From NCBI RefSeq assembly GCF_012295575.1, contig NZ_CP051180.1, positions 3,720,001 through 3,784,000 of the forward strand: 64,000 nucleotides of DNA, in the 5' to 3' direction. Shown here one piece after another: positions 56,836-64,000 of the stretch. This stretch comes from Ferrimonas lipolytica. GTDB taxonomy: Bacteria; Pseudomonadota; Gammaproteobacteria; Enterobacterales; Shewanellaceae. A program made the position numbers and the translations under genes. The notes below the pieces were generated by a model. It did not search any database. It saw only the letters and a list, made by a program, of their open reading frames with translations, and was not told the origin of the DNA. Each line of letters opens with the position of its first letter. The first letter of the stretch is position 1.

Positions 56836-56864
56836 TACCCTTTTTATTTTTTCGTGGTTATAAT
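56836..56864 (+). promoter_or_regulatory. spc operon promoter
   Basis: A perfect TATAAT at 56859-56864 with a GC-rich discriminator (GGCGCGCC). The -35 region (about 56836-56841) is poor, but a T-rich tract lies upstream. It starts transcription about 70 bases before rplN. Confidence 0.65.
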
Positions 56865-56939
56865 GGCGCGCCTTTTCGAAGGGCAGCCAACTTAGCCCGT
56901 AAGGGTATTTGAAGTAAAAAAAGTAAGCGGAGCATTGAA

Positions 56940-57308
56940 ATGATCCAAATGCAATCTGTGCTGGACGTTGCCGATAATTCCGGTGCGCGCAGCGTACAGT
57001 GTATTAAGGTCTTGGGTGGCTCTCACCGTCGTTACGCCCATATTGGCGATATCATCAAGGTTTCTGTTAAGGAATCTATTCCTCGCGGTAAAGCGAAGAA
57101 AGGTGATGTATTTAACGCGGTGGTAGTACGCACCAAGAAGGGCGTACGTCGTCCTGACGGTTCTGTCATTCGCTTTGACCGTAACGCTGCTGTTTTGCTT
57201 AACGCAAGCAACCAGCCGATCGGAACTCGTATCTTTGGCCCTGTGACTCGTGAACTTCGTAATGAACAGTTCATGAAAATTGTGTCACTAGCGCCTGAAG
57301 TACTGTAA
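56940..57308 (+). CDS. rplN: 50S ribosomal protein L14
   Basis: L14 lies at the subunit interface and is the silencing-factor RsfS contact. 122 residues (123 in E. coli), beginning [19 protein letters not shown] and containing [15 protein letters not shown] at the end. It is first in the spc operon, with AGCGGAG before ATG. Confidence 0.97.
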   Translation: MIQMQSVLDVADNSGARSVQCIKVLGGSHRRYAHIGDIIKVSVKESIPRGKAKKGDVFNAVVVRTKKGVRRPDGSVIRFDRNAAVLLNASNQPIGTRIFGPVTRELRNEQFMKIVSLAPEVL

Positions 57309-57318
57309 GGAGCGAACC

Positions 57319-57633
57319 ATGGCAGCAAAAATCCGTCGCAATGACGAAGTAATCGTACTGACCGGTAAAGACAAGGGCAAACGCGGTAAAGTTTCCCAAG
57401 TTTTGACCACAGGTAAGTTACTGGTCGAAGGCGTAAACCTGGTAAAGAAACACCAGAAACCTAACCCACAGTTAGGTGTTCAAGGTGGAATTGTTGAGAA
57501 AGAAGCCCCTATCCACGCCTCCAACGTGGCTCTGGTTAACCCTGCTACTGGCAAGGCTGACCGCGTAGGTTTCCGTGTTGAAGATGGTGCGAAAGTACGT
57601 TTCTTCAAATCCAACAACGAACTCGTTAAGTAA
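57319..57633 (+). CDS. rplX: 50S ribosomal protein L24
   Basis: L24 initiates 50S assembly and sits at the tunnel exit. 104 residues as in E. coli. The KOW motif is clear ([20 protein letters not shown], about 8-27), then [23 protein letters not shown]. It lies 10 bases after rplN with AAGGAG before ATG. Confidence 0.97.
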   Translation: MAAKIRRNDEVIVLTGKDKGKRGKVSQVLTTGKLLVEGVNLVKKHQKPNPQLGVQGGIVEKEAPIHASNVALVNPATGKADRVGFRVEDGAKVRFFKSNNELVK

Positions 57634-57644
57634 TTGGAGTTAAC

Positions 57645-58184
57645 ATGGCGAAACTGCATGATTACTACAAAGAAGCTGTAGTAAAAGAACTGATGCAGCA
57701 GTTCGGCTACAAAAGCATCATGCAAGTCCCACGGATCGAAAAGATTACCCTGAACATGGGTGTCGGTGAAGCCGTTGCGGACAAGAAGGTGCTAGAAAAT
57801 GCTGTAGCTGATATGGCTGCTGTTTCTGGTCAGAAACCTCTGATCACTAAAGCCCGTAAATCTGTTGCTGGCTTTAAGATCCGTGAAGGTTACCCGATTG
57901 GTTGTAAAGTAACCCTACGCGGCGAGCGTATGTGGGAGTTTTTCGAACGTCTGGTATGTATCGCGGTTCCACGTATCCGTGACTTCCGCGGCCTGAACCC
58001 GAAAGCGTTCGATGGTCGTGGTAACTACTCCATGGGCGTTCGTGAGCAGATCATCTTCCCAGAAATCGATTACGATAAAATCGATAAGATCCGCGGTATG
58101 GATATCACCATTACCACTTCTGCGGGTTCTGATGAAGAAGGTCACGCTCTGTTGGCTGCCTTTAACTTCCCGTTCCGTAAGTAA
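57645..58184 (+). CDS. rplE: 50S ribosomal protein L5
   Basis: L5 binds 5S rRNA and contacts the P-site tRNA. 179 residues as in E. coli. It begins [17 protein letters not shown] and has [16 protein letters not shown] and the [20 protein letters not shown] block. It lies 11 bases after rplX with TTGGAGT before ATG. In E. coli the start region of rplE is the S8 repressor site for the spc operon; the DNA here (AAACTGCATGATTACTAC) is the same as I recall from E. coli, so the site may be kept. Confidence 0.97.
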   Translation: MAKLHDYYKEAVVKELMQQFGYKSIMQVPRIEKITLNMGVGEAVADKKVLENAVADMAAVSGQKPLITKARKSVAGFKIREGYPIGCKVTLRGERMWEFFERLVCIAVPRIRDFRGLNPKAFDGRGNYSMGVREQIIFPEIDYDKIDKIRGMDITITTSAGSDEEGHALLAAFNFPFRK

Positions 58185-58195
58185 GGTGTAGGGTT

Positions 58196-58501
58196 ATGGC
58201 TAAACTATCAATGAAGGCGCGCGATGCAAAGCGCACCAAGCTGGTAGCACAGTACGCTGAAAAGCGTGCGGCGCTAAAAGCTATCATTAAGGATGTTAAC
58301 GCATCTGAAGAAGATCGTTGGAATGCAGTGCTCAAACTGCAGCAACTCCCTCGTGACTCCAGTGCATCTCGTCAGCGTAACCGCTGCAACATCACTGGTC
58401 GCCCACACGGCTTTTTACGCAAATTCGGCCTGAGCCGTATCAAATTGCGTGAAGCAGCCATGCGTGGTGAAGTTCCTGGTCTTAAAAAGGCCTCTTGGTA
58501 A
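58196..58501 (+). CDS. rpsN: 30S ribosomal protein S14
   Basis: S14 is a 30S head protein near the A site. 101 residues: the long, zinc-independent form, lacking the CxxC-CxxC of the short form. It ends in [20 protein letters not shown] and [12 protein letters not shown]. It lies 11 bases after rplE, overlapping nothing. Confidence 0.97.
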   Translation: MAKLSMKARDAKRTKLVAQYAEKRAALKAIIKDVNASEEDRWNAVLKLQQLPRDSSASRQRNRCNITGRPHGFLRKFGLSRIKLREAAMRGEVPGLKKASW

Positions 58502-58521
58502 GCATTCGGGAGTAAGCGAAT

Positions 58522-58914
58522 ATGAGCATGCAAGATCCGATCGCGGATATGCTGACGCGCATCCGCAACGGCCAGGCTGCCAACAAAGTTGCAGTGACCA
58601 TGCCGTCCTCAAAGCTGAAGAAAGCAATTGCTTCTGTATTAAAAGCAGAAGGTTTTATTGCTGACTTCGCCGTCTCAGGTGACGTTAAACCTACTCTGGA
58701 AGTAACTTTGAAGTACTTCCAAGGTAAGCCGGTAGTTGAATCTATCGAGCGTGCCAGTCGCCCAGGTCTACGTATCTATAAGAAAAAAGATGCGTTACCT
58801 AAAGTTATGGGTGGACTTGGTATTGCTATCGTATCCACCTCACAAGGTGTGATGACCGACCGCGCAGCCCGTAATTTGGGTATGGGTGGCGAGATCATCT
58901 GCTACGTAGCGTAA
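58522..58914 (+). CDS. rpsH: 30S ribosomal protein S8
   Basis: S8 binds the central domain of 16S rRNA and represses the spc operon in E. coli. 130 residues as in E. coli. It begins [20 protein letters not shown] and ends with [26 protein letters not shown], the rRNA-binding signature. It lies 20 bases after rpsN. Confidence 0.97.
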   Translation: MSMQDPIADMLTRIRNGQAANKVAVTMPSSKLKKAIASVLKAEGFIADFAVSGDVKPTLEVTLKYFQGKPVVESIERASRPGLRIYKKKDALPKVMGGLGIAIVSTSQGVMTDRAARNLGMGGEIICYVA

Positions 58915-58927
58915 GGGAGGAGCACTA

Positions 58928-59461
58928 ATGTCTCGTGTAGCTAAGGCACCTGTTGCTATCCCTTCAGGCGTAGAAGTGACCGTTAACGGTCAAGAAATCA
59001 CCATTAAAGGTGGTAAGGGTACTCTGACTCGCGTATTTCACGCTGCAGTTGAAGTAGTTAAAGGCGATAACGAAATCACTTTCGGTCCACGTGAAGGCTT
59101 TGCCAACGCATGGGCTCAAGCTGGTACCGTACGCGCTTTGGTTAACAACATGGTTACTGGCGTTACTGCTGGCTTCACTAAGAAGCTGCAGCTAAACGGT
59201 GTTGGTTACCGTGCCAACGTTAAAGGTAATGTTGTTAACTTGACTCTTGGTTTCTCTCACCCTGTCAACTACGAGTTGCCAGAAGGTGTGAAGGCTGAGT
59301 GCCCAAGCCAAACTGAAATCGTCCTCACAGGCGCCGACAAGCAGGTTGTAGGTCAAGCTGCTGCGAACATCCGCGCATACCGTAAACCAGAGCCATACAA
59401 AGGCAAAGGTGTACGTTACGCAGATGAGAACGTGCGTCGTAAAGAGGCCAAGAAGAAGTAA
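58928..59461 (+). CDS. rplF: 50S ribosomal protein L6
   Basis: L6 lies near the sarcin-ricin loop and the factor-binding site. 177 residues as in E. coli. Two repeated domains; the C-terminal signature [17 protein letters not shown] at about 150-166 is intact. It lies 13 bases after rpsH with GGGAGGAG before ATG. Confidence 0.97.
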   Translation: MSRVAKAPVAIPSGVEVTVNGQEITIKGGKGTLTRVFHAAVEVVKGDNEITFGPREGFANAWAQAGTVRALVNNMVTGVTAGFTKKLQLNGVGYRANVKGNVVNLTLGFSHPVNYELPEGVKAECPSQTEIVLTGADKQVVGQAAANIRAYRKPEPYKGKGVRYADENVRRKEAKKK

Positions 59462-59470
59462 GGTAATACG

Positions 59471-59821
59471 ATGGACAAGAAAGCAGCTCGTACGCGTCGC
59501 GCAACTCGCGCACGCAAACAAATTCAGGAAATGGGTGCGACTCGTCTGGTCGTATTCCGTACTCCGCGCCACATCTACGCTCAGGTTATTACTGCTGACG
59601 CTACCGTAGTGGCTGCTGCCTCTACCGTTGAGAAAGCAATTGCTGAGCAACTGAAGGGCACCGGTAACATCGACGCCGCTAAGGTAGTTGGTAAAGCGGT
59701 AGCTGAGCGCGCTCAGGAAAAAGGTATCACTACCTTGGCCTTTGATCGCAGTGGCTTTAAGTATCACGGTCGCGTACAAGCTTTGGCTGACGCTGCTCGT
59801 GAAGCTGGCCTCCAGTTCTAA
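59471..59821 (+). CDS. rplR: 50S ribosomal protein L18
   Basis: L18 binds 5S rRNA with L5 and L25. 116 residues (117 in E. coli). It has an Arg/Lys-rich N-terminus ([17 protein letters not shown]), then [16 protein letters not shown], and ends [26 protein letters not shown]. It lies 9 bases after rplF. Confidence 0.97.
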   Translation: MDKKAARTRRATRARKQIQEMGATRLVVFRTPRHIYAQVITADATVVAAASTVEKAIAEQLKGTGNIDAAKVVGKAVAERAQEKGITTLAFDRSGFKYHGRVQALADAAREAGLQF

Positions 59822-59835
59822 GTTGGGAGTGGAAA

Positions 59836-60336
59836 ATGGCGAATCATGATAATCAAGCCGGTGATCTGCAAGAGAAATTGATTGCAGTAAACCGCGTTTC
59901 TAAAGTTGTTAAAGGTGGTCGCATCTTTAGCTTCACCGCACTGACTGTAGTTGGTGACGGTAACGGTAAAGTAGGCTTCGGCTACGGTAAAGCACGTGAA
60001 GTTCCAGCTGCTATTCAAAAAGCAATGGAAAAAGCACGTCGCAACATGCTGACTGTTGACCTGAACAAAGGCACCTTATTCCACCCGGTAAAAGGTCGTC
60101 ACTCTGGTTCTAAGGTTTACATGCAGCCTGCTTCTGACGGTACTGGTATTATTGCCGGTGGTGCAATGCGCGCCGTACTGGAAGTTGCTGGTGTACATAA
60201 CGTACTTGCCAAAGCTTACGGTTCTACTAACCCGATCAACATCGTACGTTCAACCGTAGATGCTCTGACTTCCATGAACTCTCCGGAGCAAGTGGCAGCC
60301 AAGCGTGGTTTGCGTGTTGAAGAATTGCGAGGGTAA
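59836..60336 (+). CDS. rpsE: 30S ribosomal protein S5
   Basis: S5 is at the mRNA entrance and affects accuracy. 166 residues (167 in E. coli). It has [36 protein letters not shown]; the VKGGR loop is where spectinomycin-resistance changes occur, and it looks wild type. It lies 14 bases after rplR. Confidence 0.97.
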   Translation: MANHDNQAGDLQEKLIAVNRVSKVVKGGRIFSFTALTVVGDGNGKVGFGYGKAREVPAAIQKAMEKARRNMLTVDLNKGTLFHPVKGRHSGSKVYMQPASDGTGIIAGGAMRAVLEVAGVHNVLAKAYGSTNPINIVRSTVDALTSMNSPEQVAAKRGLRVEELRG

Positions 60337-60341
60337 TCACA

Positions 60342-60521
60342 ATGGCTAAAACTGTTAAGGTTACTCAGACTAAATCTGCTATCGGTCGTTTGCCGAAGCA
60401 CAAGGCTACTTTGACTGGCCTAGGTCTGCGCAAAATCGGTCACACCGTAGAGCTGGAAGATACTCCTGCTGTACGTGGTATGATCAACAAGGTTTACTAC
60501 ATGGTTAAGGTTGAGGACTAA
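60342..60521 (+). CDS. rpmD: 50S ribosomal protein L30
   Basis: A small 59-residue protein (same as E. coli), easy to miss. It begins [20 protein letters not shown] and continues [20 protein letters not shown], ending [13 protein letters not shown]. It lies 5 bases after rpsE and 3 before rplO, the standard spc order. L30 sits at the 50S surface; it is absent from some bacteria. Confidence 0.95.
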   Translation: MAKTVKVTQTKSAIGRLPKHKATLTGLGLRKIGHTVELEDTPAVRGMINKVYYMVKVED

Positions 60522-60524
60522 GAT

Positions 60525-60959
60525 ATGCGTTTAAATACTTTGTCTCCAGCTCCTGGTGCCAAGACCGACGCTAAGCGCGTTGGCCGTGGTATCGGTTCAG
60601 GCCTGGGTAAAACTGGTGGTCGTGGTCATAAAGGTCAGAAGTCTCGCTCCGGCGGCGGCATTCGTCCTGGTTTTGAAGGCGGTCAGATGCCTTTGAAACA
60701 GCGTCTACCTAAGTTTGGTTTTACTTCTCGTAAGTCTCTGGTTTCCTCTGAAGTGCGTCTGCACGAAGTAGCGAAAGTAGAAGGCGACGTAGTTTCACTG
60801 GCAACTCTGAAAGAAGCTGGCATCATTACTGCAAACATTCAGTTTGCGAAAGTTGTCCTTTCAGGTAAAATCGAGCGCCCAGTAACAATCTCTGGTCTTA
60901 AAGTGACCAAGGGTGCTCGTGAAGCCATTGAGGCCGCGGGCGGCAAGATCGAAGAGTAA
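60525..60959 (+). CDS. rplO: 50S ribosomal protein L15
   Basis: L15 is a late assembly protein that reaches into the 50S core. 144 residues as in E. coli. The Gly/Arg-rich extension ([22 protein letters not shown], about 18-39) and the C-terminal [19 protein letters not shown] are typical. It lies 3 bases after rpmD. Confidence 0.97.
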   Translation: MRLNTLSPAPGAKTDAKRVGRGIGSGLGKTGGRGHKGQKSRSGGGIRPGFEGGQMPLKQRLPKFGFTSRKSLVSSEVRLHEVAKVEGDVVSLATLKEAGIITANIQFAKVVLSGKIERPVTISGLKVTKGAREAIEAAGGKIEE

Positions 60960-60975
60960 CGGGAAAGAGTAAGCA

Positions 60976-62295
60976 ATGGCAAAGCCAGGACTTGAGTTAA
61001 AAAGTGCGAAAGGGGGCCTTTCTGAACTGAAAGCGCGCCTGTTGTTTGTCCTTGGAGCCATTATTGTGTTCCGAGCTGGTTCTTTCGTGCCAATTCCTGG
61101 TATTGACGCTGCTGTTCTTGCCGAGCTGTTCAATCAGCAACAGGGCACCATCGTGGAGATGTTTAACATGTTCTCCGGTGGCGCCTTGGAGCGTGCTTCT
61201 GTGTTTGCGTTGGGTATCATGCCGTACATCTCTGCATCGATTATTATGCAGTTATTAACGGTAGTTCACCCAACCTTGGCAGAGTGGAAGAAAGAAGGGG
61301 AGACTGGTCGTCGTAAGATTAACCAGTGGACTCGTTACGGCACATTGGGCCTAGCTTTCTTCCAGTCTATCGGTGTAGCGACTGGCCTACCTTCAATGGT
61401 TCCAGGGCTGGTTGCTAATCCAGGTTTCGGTTTCTACTTTGTAGCAATCGTTTCCCTAGTGACCGGTACCATGTTCCTAATGTGGTTGGGTGAACAGATC
61501 ACCGAACGTGGCATTGGTAATGGCATCTCAATCCTGATTTTTACAGGTATTGTAGCTGGCTTACCGTCTGCGATTGGCCAAACGGCAGAGCAAGCACGTC
61601 AAGGTGAACTGCACTTGCTCTTATTGCTCGGTATCGTGGTTCTTGTTGGTCTGGTAACAGCTTTTGTGGTATTTATGGAGCGCGGTCAACGCCGTATTGT
61701 GGTAAACTACGCCAAGCGTCAGCAAGGTCGTAAAGTGTTTGCCGCACAAAGCACTCATTTACCTCTAAAAGTTAATATGGCCGGTGTGATTCCGCCTATC
61801 TTCGCGTCTAGCTTAATCCTGTTTCCAGGTACGCTAGCCCAGTGGTTTGATAAAAGCTCTGGTGGCATCTTGTCGGATATTTCTCTGGCATTGTCTCCGG
61901 GTCAACCGCTTTACGTGTTGATTTACGCTGTAGCAATCGTGTTCTTCTGTTTCTTTTACACGGCGTTGGTTTTCAACCCGCGTGAAACAGCCGACAACTT
62001 GAAGAAGAGTGGTGCGTTTATCCCTGGAATTCGTCCAGGCGAGCAGACTGCCCGCTATATCGATAAAGTGATGACTCGCCTAACTTTGGTTGGTGCGGCT
62101 TATATCACCTTTATCTGTCTGGTTCCGGAGTTCATGATGATCACCACCAACGTGCCGTTCTACTTAGGTGGAACCTCACTGTTGATTATGGTGGTTGTAA
62201 TTATGGATTTCATGGCGCAAGTTCAGACTCACCTGATGTCTTCTCAGTATGAGTCAGTCTTGAAGAAAGCCAACCTTAAGGGCTACGGCCGTTAA
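60976..62295 (+). CDS. secY: preprotein translocase subunit SecY
   Basis: SecY is the pore of the inner-membrane Sec channel. 439 residues (443 in E. coli) with ten membrane helices. It shows [13 protein letters not shown] in the plug region, [15 protein letters not shown] in helix 2, the cytoplasmic loop [12 protein letters not shown] and the SecA-binding C-terminal loop [22 protein letters not shown]. It lies 16 bases after rplO in the standard spc position. Confidence 0.97.
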   Translation: MAKPGLELKSAKGGLSELKARLLFVLGAIIVFRAGSFVPIPGIDAAVLAELFNQQQGTIVEMFNMFSGGALERASVFALGIMPYISASIIMQLLTVVHPTLAEWKKEGETGRRKINQWTRYGTLGLAFFQSIGVATGLPSMVPGLVANPGFGFYFVAIVSLVTGTMFLMWLGEQITERGIGNGISILIFTGIVAGLPSAIGQTAEQARQGELHLLLLLGIVVLVGLVTAFVVFMERGQRRIVVNYAKRQQGRKVFAAQSTHLPLKVNMAGVIPPIFASSLILFPGTLAQWFDKSSGGILSDISLALSPGQPLYVLIYAVAIVFFCFFYTALVFNPRETADNLKKSGAFIPGIRPGEQTARYIDKVMTRLTLVGAAYITFICLVPEFMMITTNVPFYLGGTSLLIMVVVIMDFMAQVQTHLMSSQYESVLKKANLKGYGR

Positions 62296-62320
62296 GCGAA
62301 CCAATCCACGGAGTATCAAA

Positions 62321-62434
62321 ATGAAAGTTCGTGCATCAGTTAAGGCCATGTGCCGCAACTGTAAAGTTATCAAACGTAATGGCGTTGTTCGTGTTATCTG
62401 CTCTGAGCCGAAGCACAAACAGCGTCAAGGTTAA
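62321..62434 (+). CDS. rpmJ: 50S ribosomal protein L36
   Basis: A 37-residue protein (38 in E. coli) beginning [20 protein letters not shown]. The zinc ribbon is complete: Cys11, Cys14, Cys27 and His32, so this is the zinc-binding form. It lies 25 bases after secY with CGGAG before ATG, the last gene of the spc operon. Confidence 0.95.
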   Translation: MKVRASVKAMCRNCKVIKRNGVVRVICSEPKHKQRQG

Positions 62435-62464
62435 TCGACAATAGTCGAGAAACCGACAAAAGTG

Positions 62465-62500
62465 CACAGGGCTGACCAACAGGTCAGCCCCTGTGTTGTT
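62465..62500 (+). terminator. spc operon terminator
   Basis: CACAGGGCTGACC-AACA-GGTCAGCCCCTGTG is a long stem with one bulged base, followed by TTGTTG. It lies 30 bases after rpmJ and before the alpha-operon leader. Confidence 0.8.
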
Positions 62501-62514
62501 GCAATCGAGTTGGC

Positions 62515-62590
62515 TGTCGAGTATCCTACCGGGCTTTTCACGGTCAACCATAATAATGTAGGAGTGCTATAGTGGCCCGTATCGCTGGCA
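62515..62590 (+). promoter_or_regulatory. alpha operon ribosome-binding-site pseudoknot (S4 target)
   Basis: GAGTATCCTACCGGGCTTTTCA, then AATGTAGGAGTGCTATAGTGGCCCGTAT, closely follows the E. coli alpha-operon leader that I recall: GAGTATCC, CGGGCTTTTCA, GTAGGAGTGCATAGTGGCCCGTAT. In E. coli S4 stabilises this nested pseudoknot over the rpsM GTG start to repress the operon. Known to be kept among gammaproteobacteria. Confidence 0.85.
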
Positions 62591-62928
62591 TTAACATTCC
62601 AGAGCATAAACACGCGGTGATCGCTCTAACCGCCATTTTCGGCATCGGCCGTACTCGCGCAATCGAAGTTTGCGCGGCTGCTGGCATCGCTGAAGATGTA
62701 AAGTTTAAAGATCTGGACGAGTCCACCATTGATAAAGTGCGTGAAGTCGTTGGCCAATTCACCGTAGAAGGTGACTTGCGTCGTGAGATCTCCATGAACA
62801 TCAAGCGTCTGATGGACCTAGGTTGCTACCGCGGCCTGCGTCACCGTCGCAGCTTGCCACTTCGTGGACAACGTACCAAGACTAACGCGCGTACCCGTAA
62901 GGGTCCACGTAAACCGATTAAGAAGTAA
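62572..62928 (+). CDS. rpsM: 30S ribosomal protein S13
   Basis: S13 contacts the P-site tRNA and bridges the 30S head to the 50S. 118 residues as in E. coli. It begins [20 protein letters not shown] with a GTG start, as in E. coli, inside the S4-controlled pseudoknot. [30 protein letters not shown] is the family C-terminus. It is first in the alpha operon. Confidence 0.97.
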   Translation: MARIAGINIPEHKHAVIALTAIFGIGRTRAIEVCAAAGIAEDVKFKDLDESTIDKVREVVGQFTVEGDLRREISMNIKRLMDLGCYRGLRHRRSLPLRGQRTKTNARTRKGPRKPIKK

Positions 62929-62942
62929 GGGGAATTTAACCA

Positions 62943-63332
62943 ATGGCTAAAGCTCCTTCTCGTACTCGTAAGAAGGTACGTAAGCAGGTCGCAGACGGTA
63001 TTGCACACGTTCATGCTTCCTTCAACAACACCATTGTGACTATCACTGACCGTCAGGGCAACGCTCTGGCATGGGCCACCGCAGGTGGTTCTGGTTTCCG
63101 TGGTTCTCGTAAGTCTACTCCGTTCGCTGCACAGGTTGCTGCTGAGCGTTGCGCTGAAATCGCAAAAGAGTATGGCCTGAAGAACCTGGAAGTAGAGGTG
63201 AAAGGTCCTGGTCCTGGTCGTGAATCATCCATTCGTGCGTTGAATGCTGCGGGTTTCCGTATCACCAACATCACCGATGTGACTCCGATCCCACACAACG
63301 GTTGTCGCCCGCCTAAAAAGCGTCGCGTTTAA
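62943..63332 (+). CDS. rpsK: 30S ribosomal protein S11
   Basis: S11 shapes the platform and the mRNA exit with S7. 129 residues as in E. coli. It has [21 protein letters not shown] and the C-terminal [18 protein letters not shown]. It lies 14 bases after rpsM with AGGGGAA-type ribosome-binding site. Confidence 0.97.
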   Translation: MAKAPSRTRKKVRKQVADGIAHVHASFNNTIVTITDRQGNALAWATAGGSGFRGSRKSTPFAAQVAAERCAEIAKEYGLKNLEVEVKGPGPGRESSIRALNAAGFRITNITDVTPIPHNGCRPPKKRRV

Positions 63333-63357
63333 CCTTTAGGACAGTTGGAGAAGTAAC

Positions 63358-63978
63358 ATGGCAAGATATTTAGGTCCTAAGCTCAAGCTGAGCCGTCGTG
63401 AAGGAACAGATCTGTTCCTGAAAAGCGGTGTGCGAGCGATCGATTCTAAGTGCAAGATCGATACCGTTCCTGGTCAACACGGCGCTCGTCGCTCGCGTTT
63501 GTCCGACTACGGTGTCCAGCTGCGCGAAAAACAAAAAGTTCGTCGTATTTACGGCATTCTGGAAAAGCAATTCCGGAACTACTACAAGGACGCGGCTCGT
63601 CAGAAGGGCAACACCGGTGAGAACCTGTTGGTTCTGCTGGAGTCTCGTCTAGACAACGTAGTTTACCGCATGGGTTTTGGTGCTACTCGCGCTGAAGCAC
63701 GTCAGCTGGTAAGCCACAAAGCCATCAAGGTTAACGGTCGTGTTGTAAACATCCCGTCTTTCCGCGTATCTCCGAACGATATTGTATCTGTTCGTGAGAA
63801 GTCTCAGAAGCAAGCCCGCATCAAAGGTGCATTGGAAGTTGCTGGACAACGTGAGAAGCCGACTTGGGTTGAAGTTGACGGCGCTAAAATGGAAGGCACT
63901 TTCAAGCGCTTCCCAGAACGTAGCGACTTGTCTGCTGAAATCAACGAACAGCTGATCGTAGAGCTTTACTCTAAGTAA
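63358..63978 (+). CDS. rpsD: 30S ribosomal protein S4
   Basis: S4 nucleates the 30S body and is the alpha-operon repressor. 206 residues as in E. coli. It begins [19 protein letters not shown], lacks the N-terminal zinc cysteines of the zinc-binding form, and has the S4 RNA-binding domain ([30 protein letters not shown]). It lies 25 bases after rpsK; rpoA is expected just beyond the window. Confidence 0.97.
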   Translation: MARYLGPKLKLSRREGTDLFLKSGVRAIDSKCKIDTVPGQHGARRSRLSDYGVQLREKQKVRRIYGILEKQFRNYYKDAARQKGNTGENLLVLLESRLDNVVYRMGFGATRAEARQLVSHKAIKVNGRVVNIPSFRVSPNDIVSVREKSQKQARIKGALEVAGQREKPTWVEVDGAKMEGTFKRFPERSDLSAEINEQLIVELYSK

Positions 63979-64000
63979 AGCTTAACCGTAAAGAGAGGAC

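Overview
The window is chromosomal DNA of a gammaproteobacterium, most likely of the Shewanella/Ferrimonas branch of the Alteromonadales. This is inferred from gene order: rrn with a distal tRNA-Asp, then murB-birA-coaA, tRNA-Thr/Tyr/Gly/Thr, tufB-secE-nusG, rplKAJL-rpoBC, rpsLG-fusA-tufA, and later the S10, spc and alpha ribosomal operons. Protein lengths and landmark motifs are close to those of E. coli. No database search was possible.

Layout. 1-3790: the 3' end of an rRNA operon (16S tail, spacer without tRNA, 23S, 5S, tRNA-Asp). 3740-4345: three tandem ~209-bp units, each carrying a tRNA-Asp 3' half plus the operon terminator. 4534-7450: murB, birA and, convergently, coaA. 7673-13090: four tRNAs, tufB, secE, nusG and the L11/L1 and L10/L7-L12 operons with their promoters and autoregulatory leaders. 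13243-26245: rpoB, rpoC, rpsL, rpsG, fusA and a second, identical tuf gene.

26264-51535 is the accessory part, about 25 kb placed between tufA and the S10 operon. It holds two acyltransferase-3 membrane proteins, two tandem paralogous genes for large secreted proteins, and a divergent exopolysaccharide locus. The minus-strand arm encodes flippase, polymerase/ligase, a GT2, a GT4-GT26 fusion and a GT4. The plus-strand arm encodes manC, manB and a set resembling VpsL/VpsM/VpsN/VpsO of Vibrio: initiating phosphoglycosyltransferase, outer-membrane barrel, Wza-like exporter and Wzc-like tyrosine kinase. Together they describe a Wzx/Wzy-type route: GDP-mannose supply, lipid-linked repeat assembly, flipping, polymerisation, export.

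The most notable discovery is that both paralogous secreted-protein genes are preceded by a sequence with the hallmarks of a cyclic-di-GMP-I (GEMM) riboswitch: a GNRA-capped stem, the GACGCAAAG core, CCGG, and the terminal AGATAGCGGGACTACC or matching element. The encoded proteins combine repeated beta-rich modules on Pro/Asp or Pro/Glu linkers with a shared ~390-residue helical C-terminal domain that I cannot assign to a family. I infer a c-di-GMP-controlled extracellular matrix or polysaccharide-processing system next to its EPS locus.

51600-63978: S10, spc and alpha operons (rpsJ to rpsD), with S10 leader, rpsQ terminator, spc promoter and alpha-operon pseudoknot. The window stops just before the expected rpoA.
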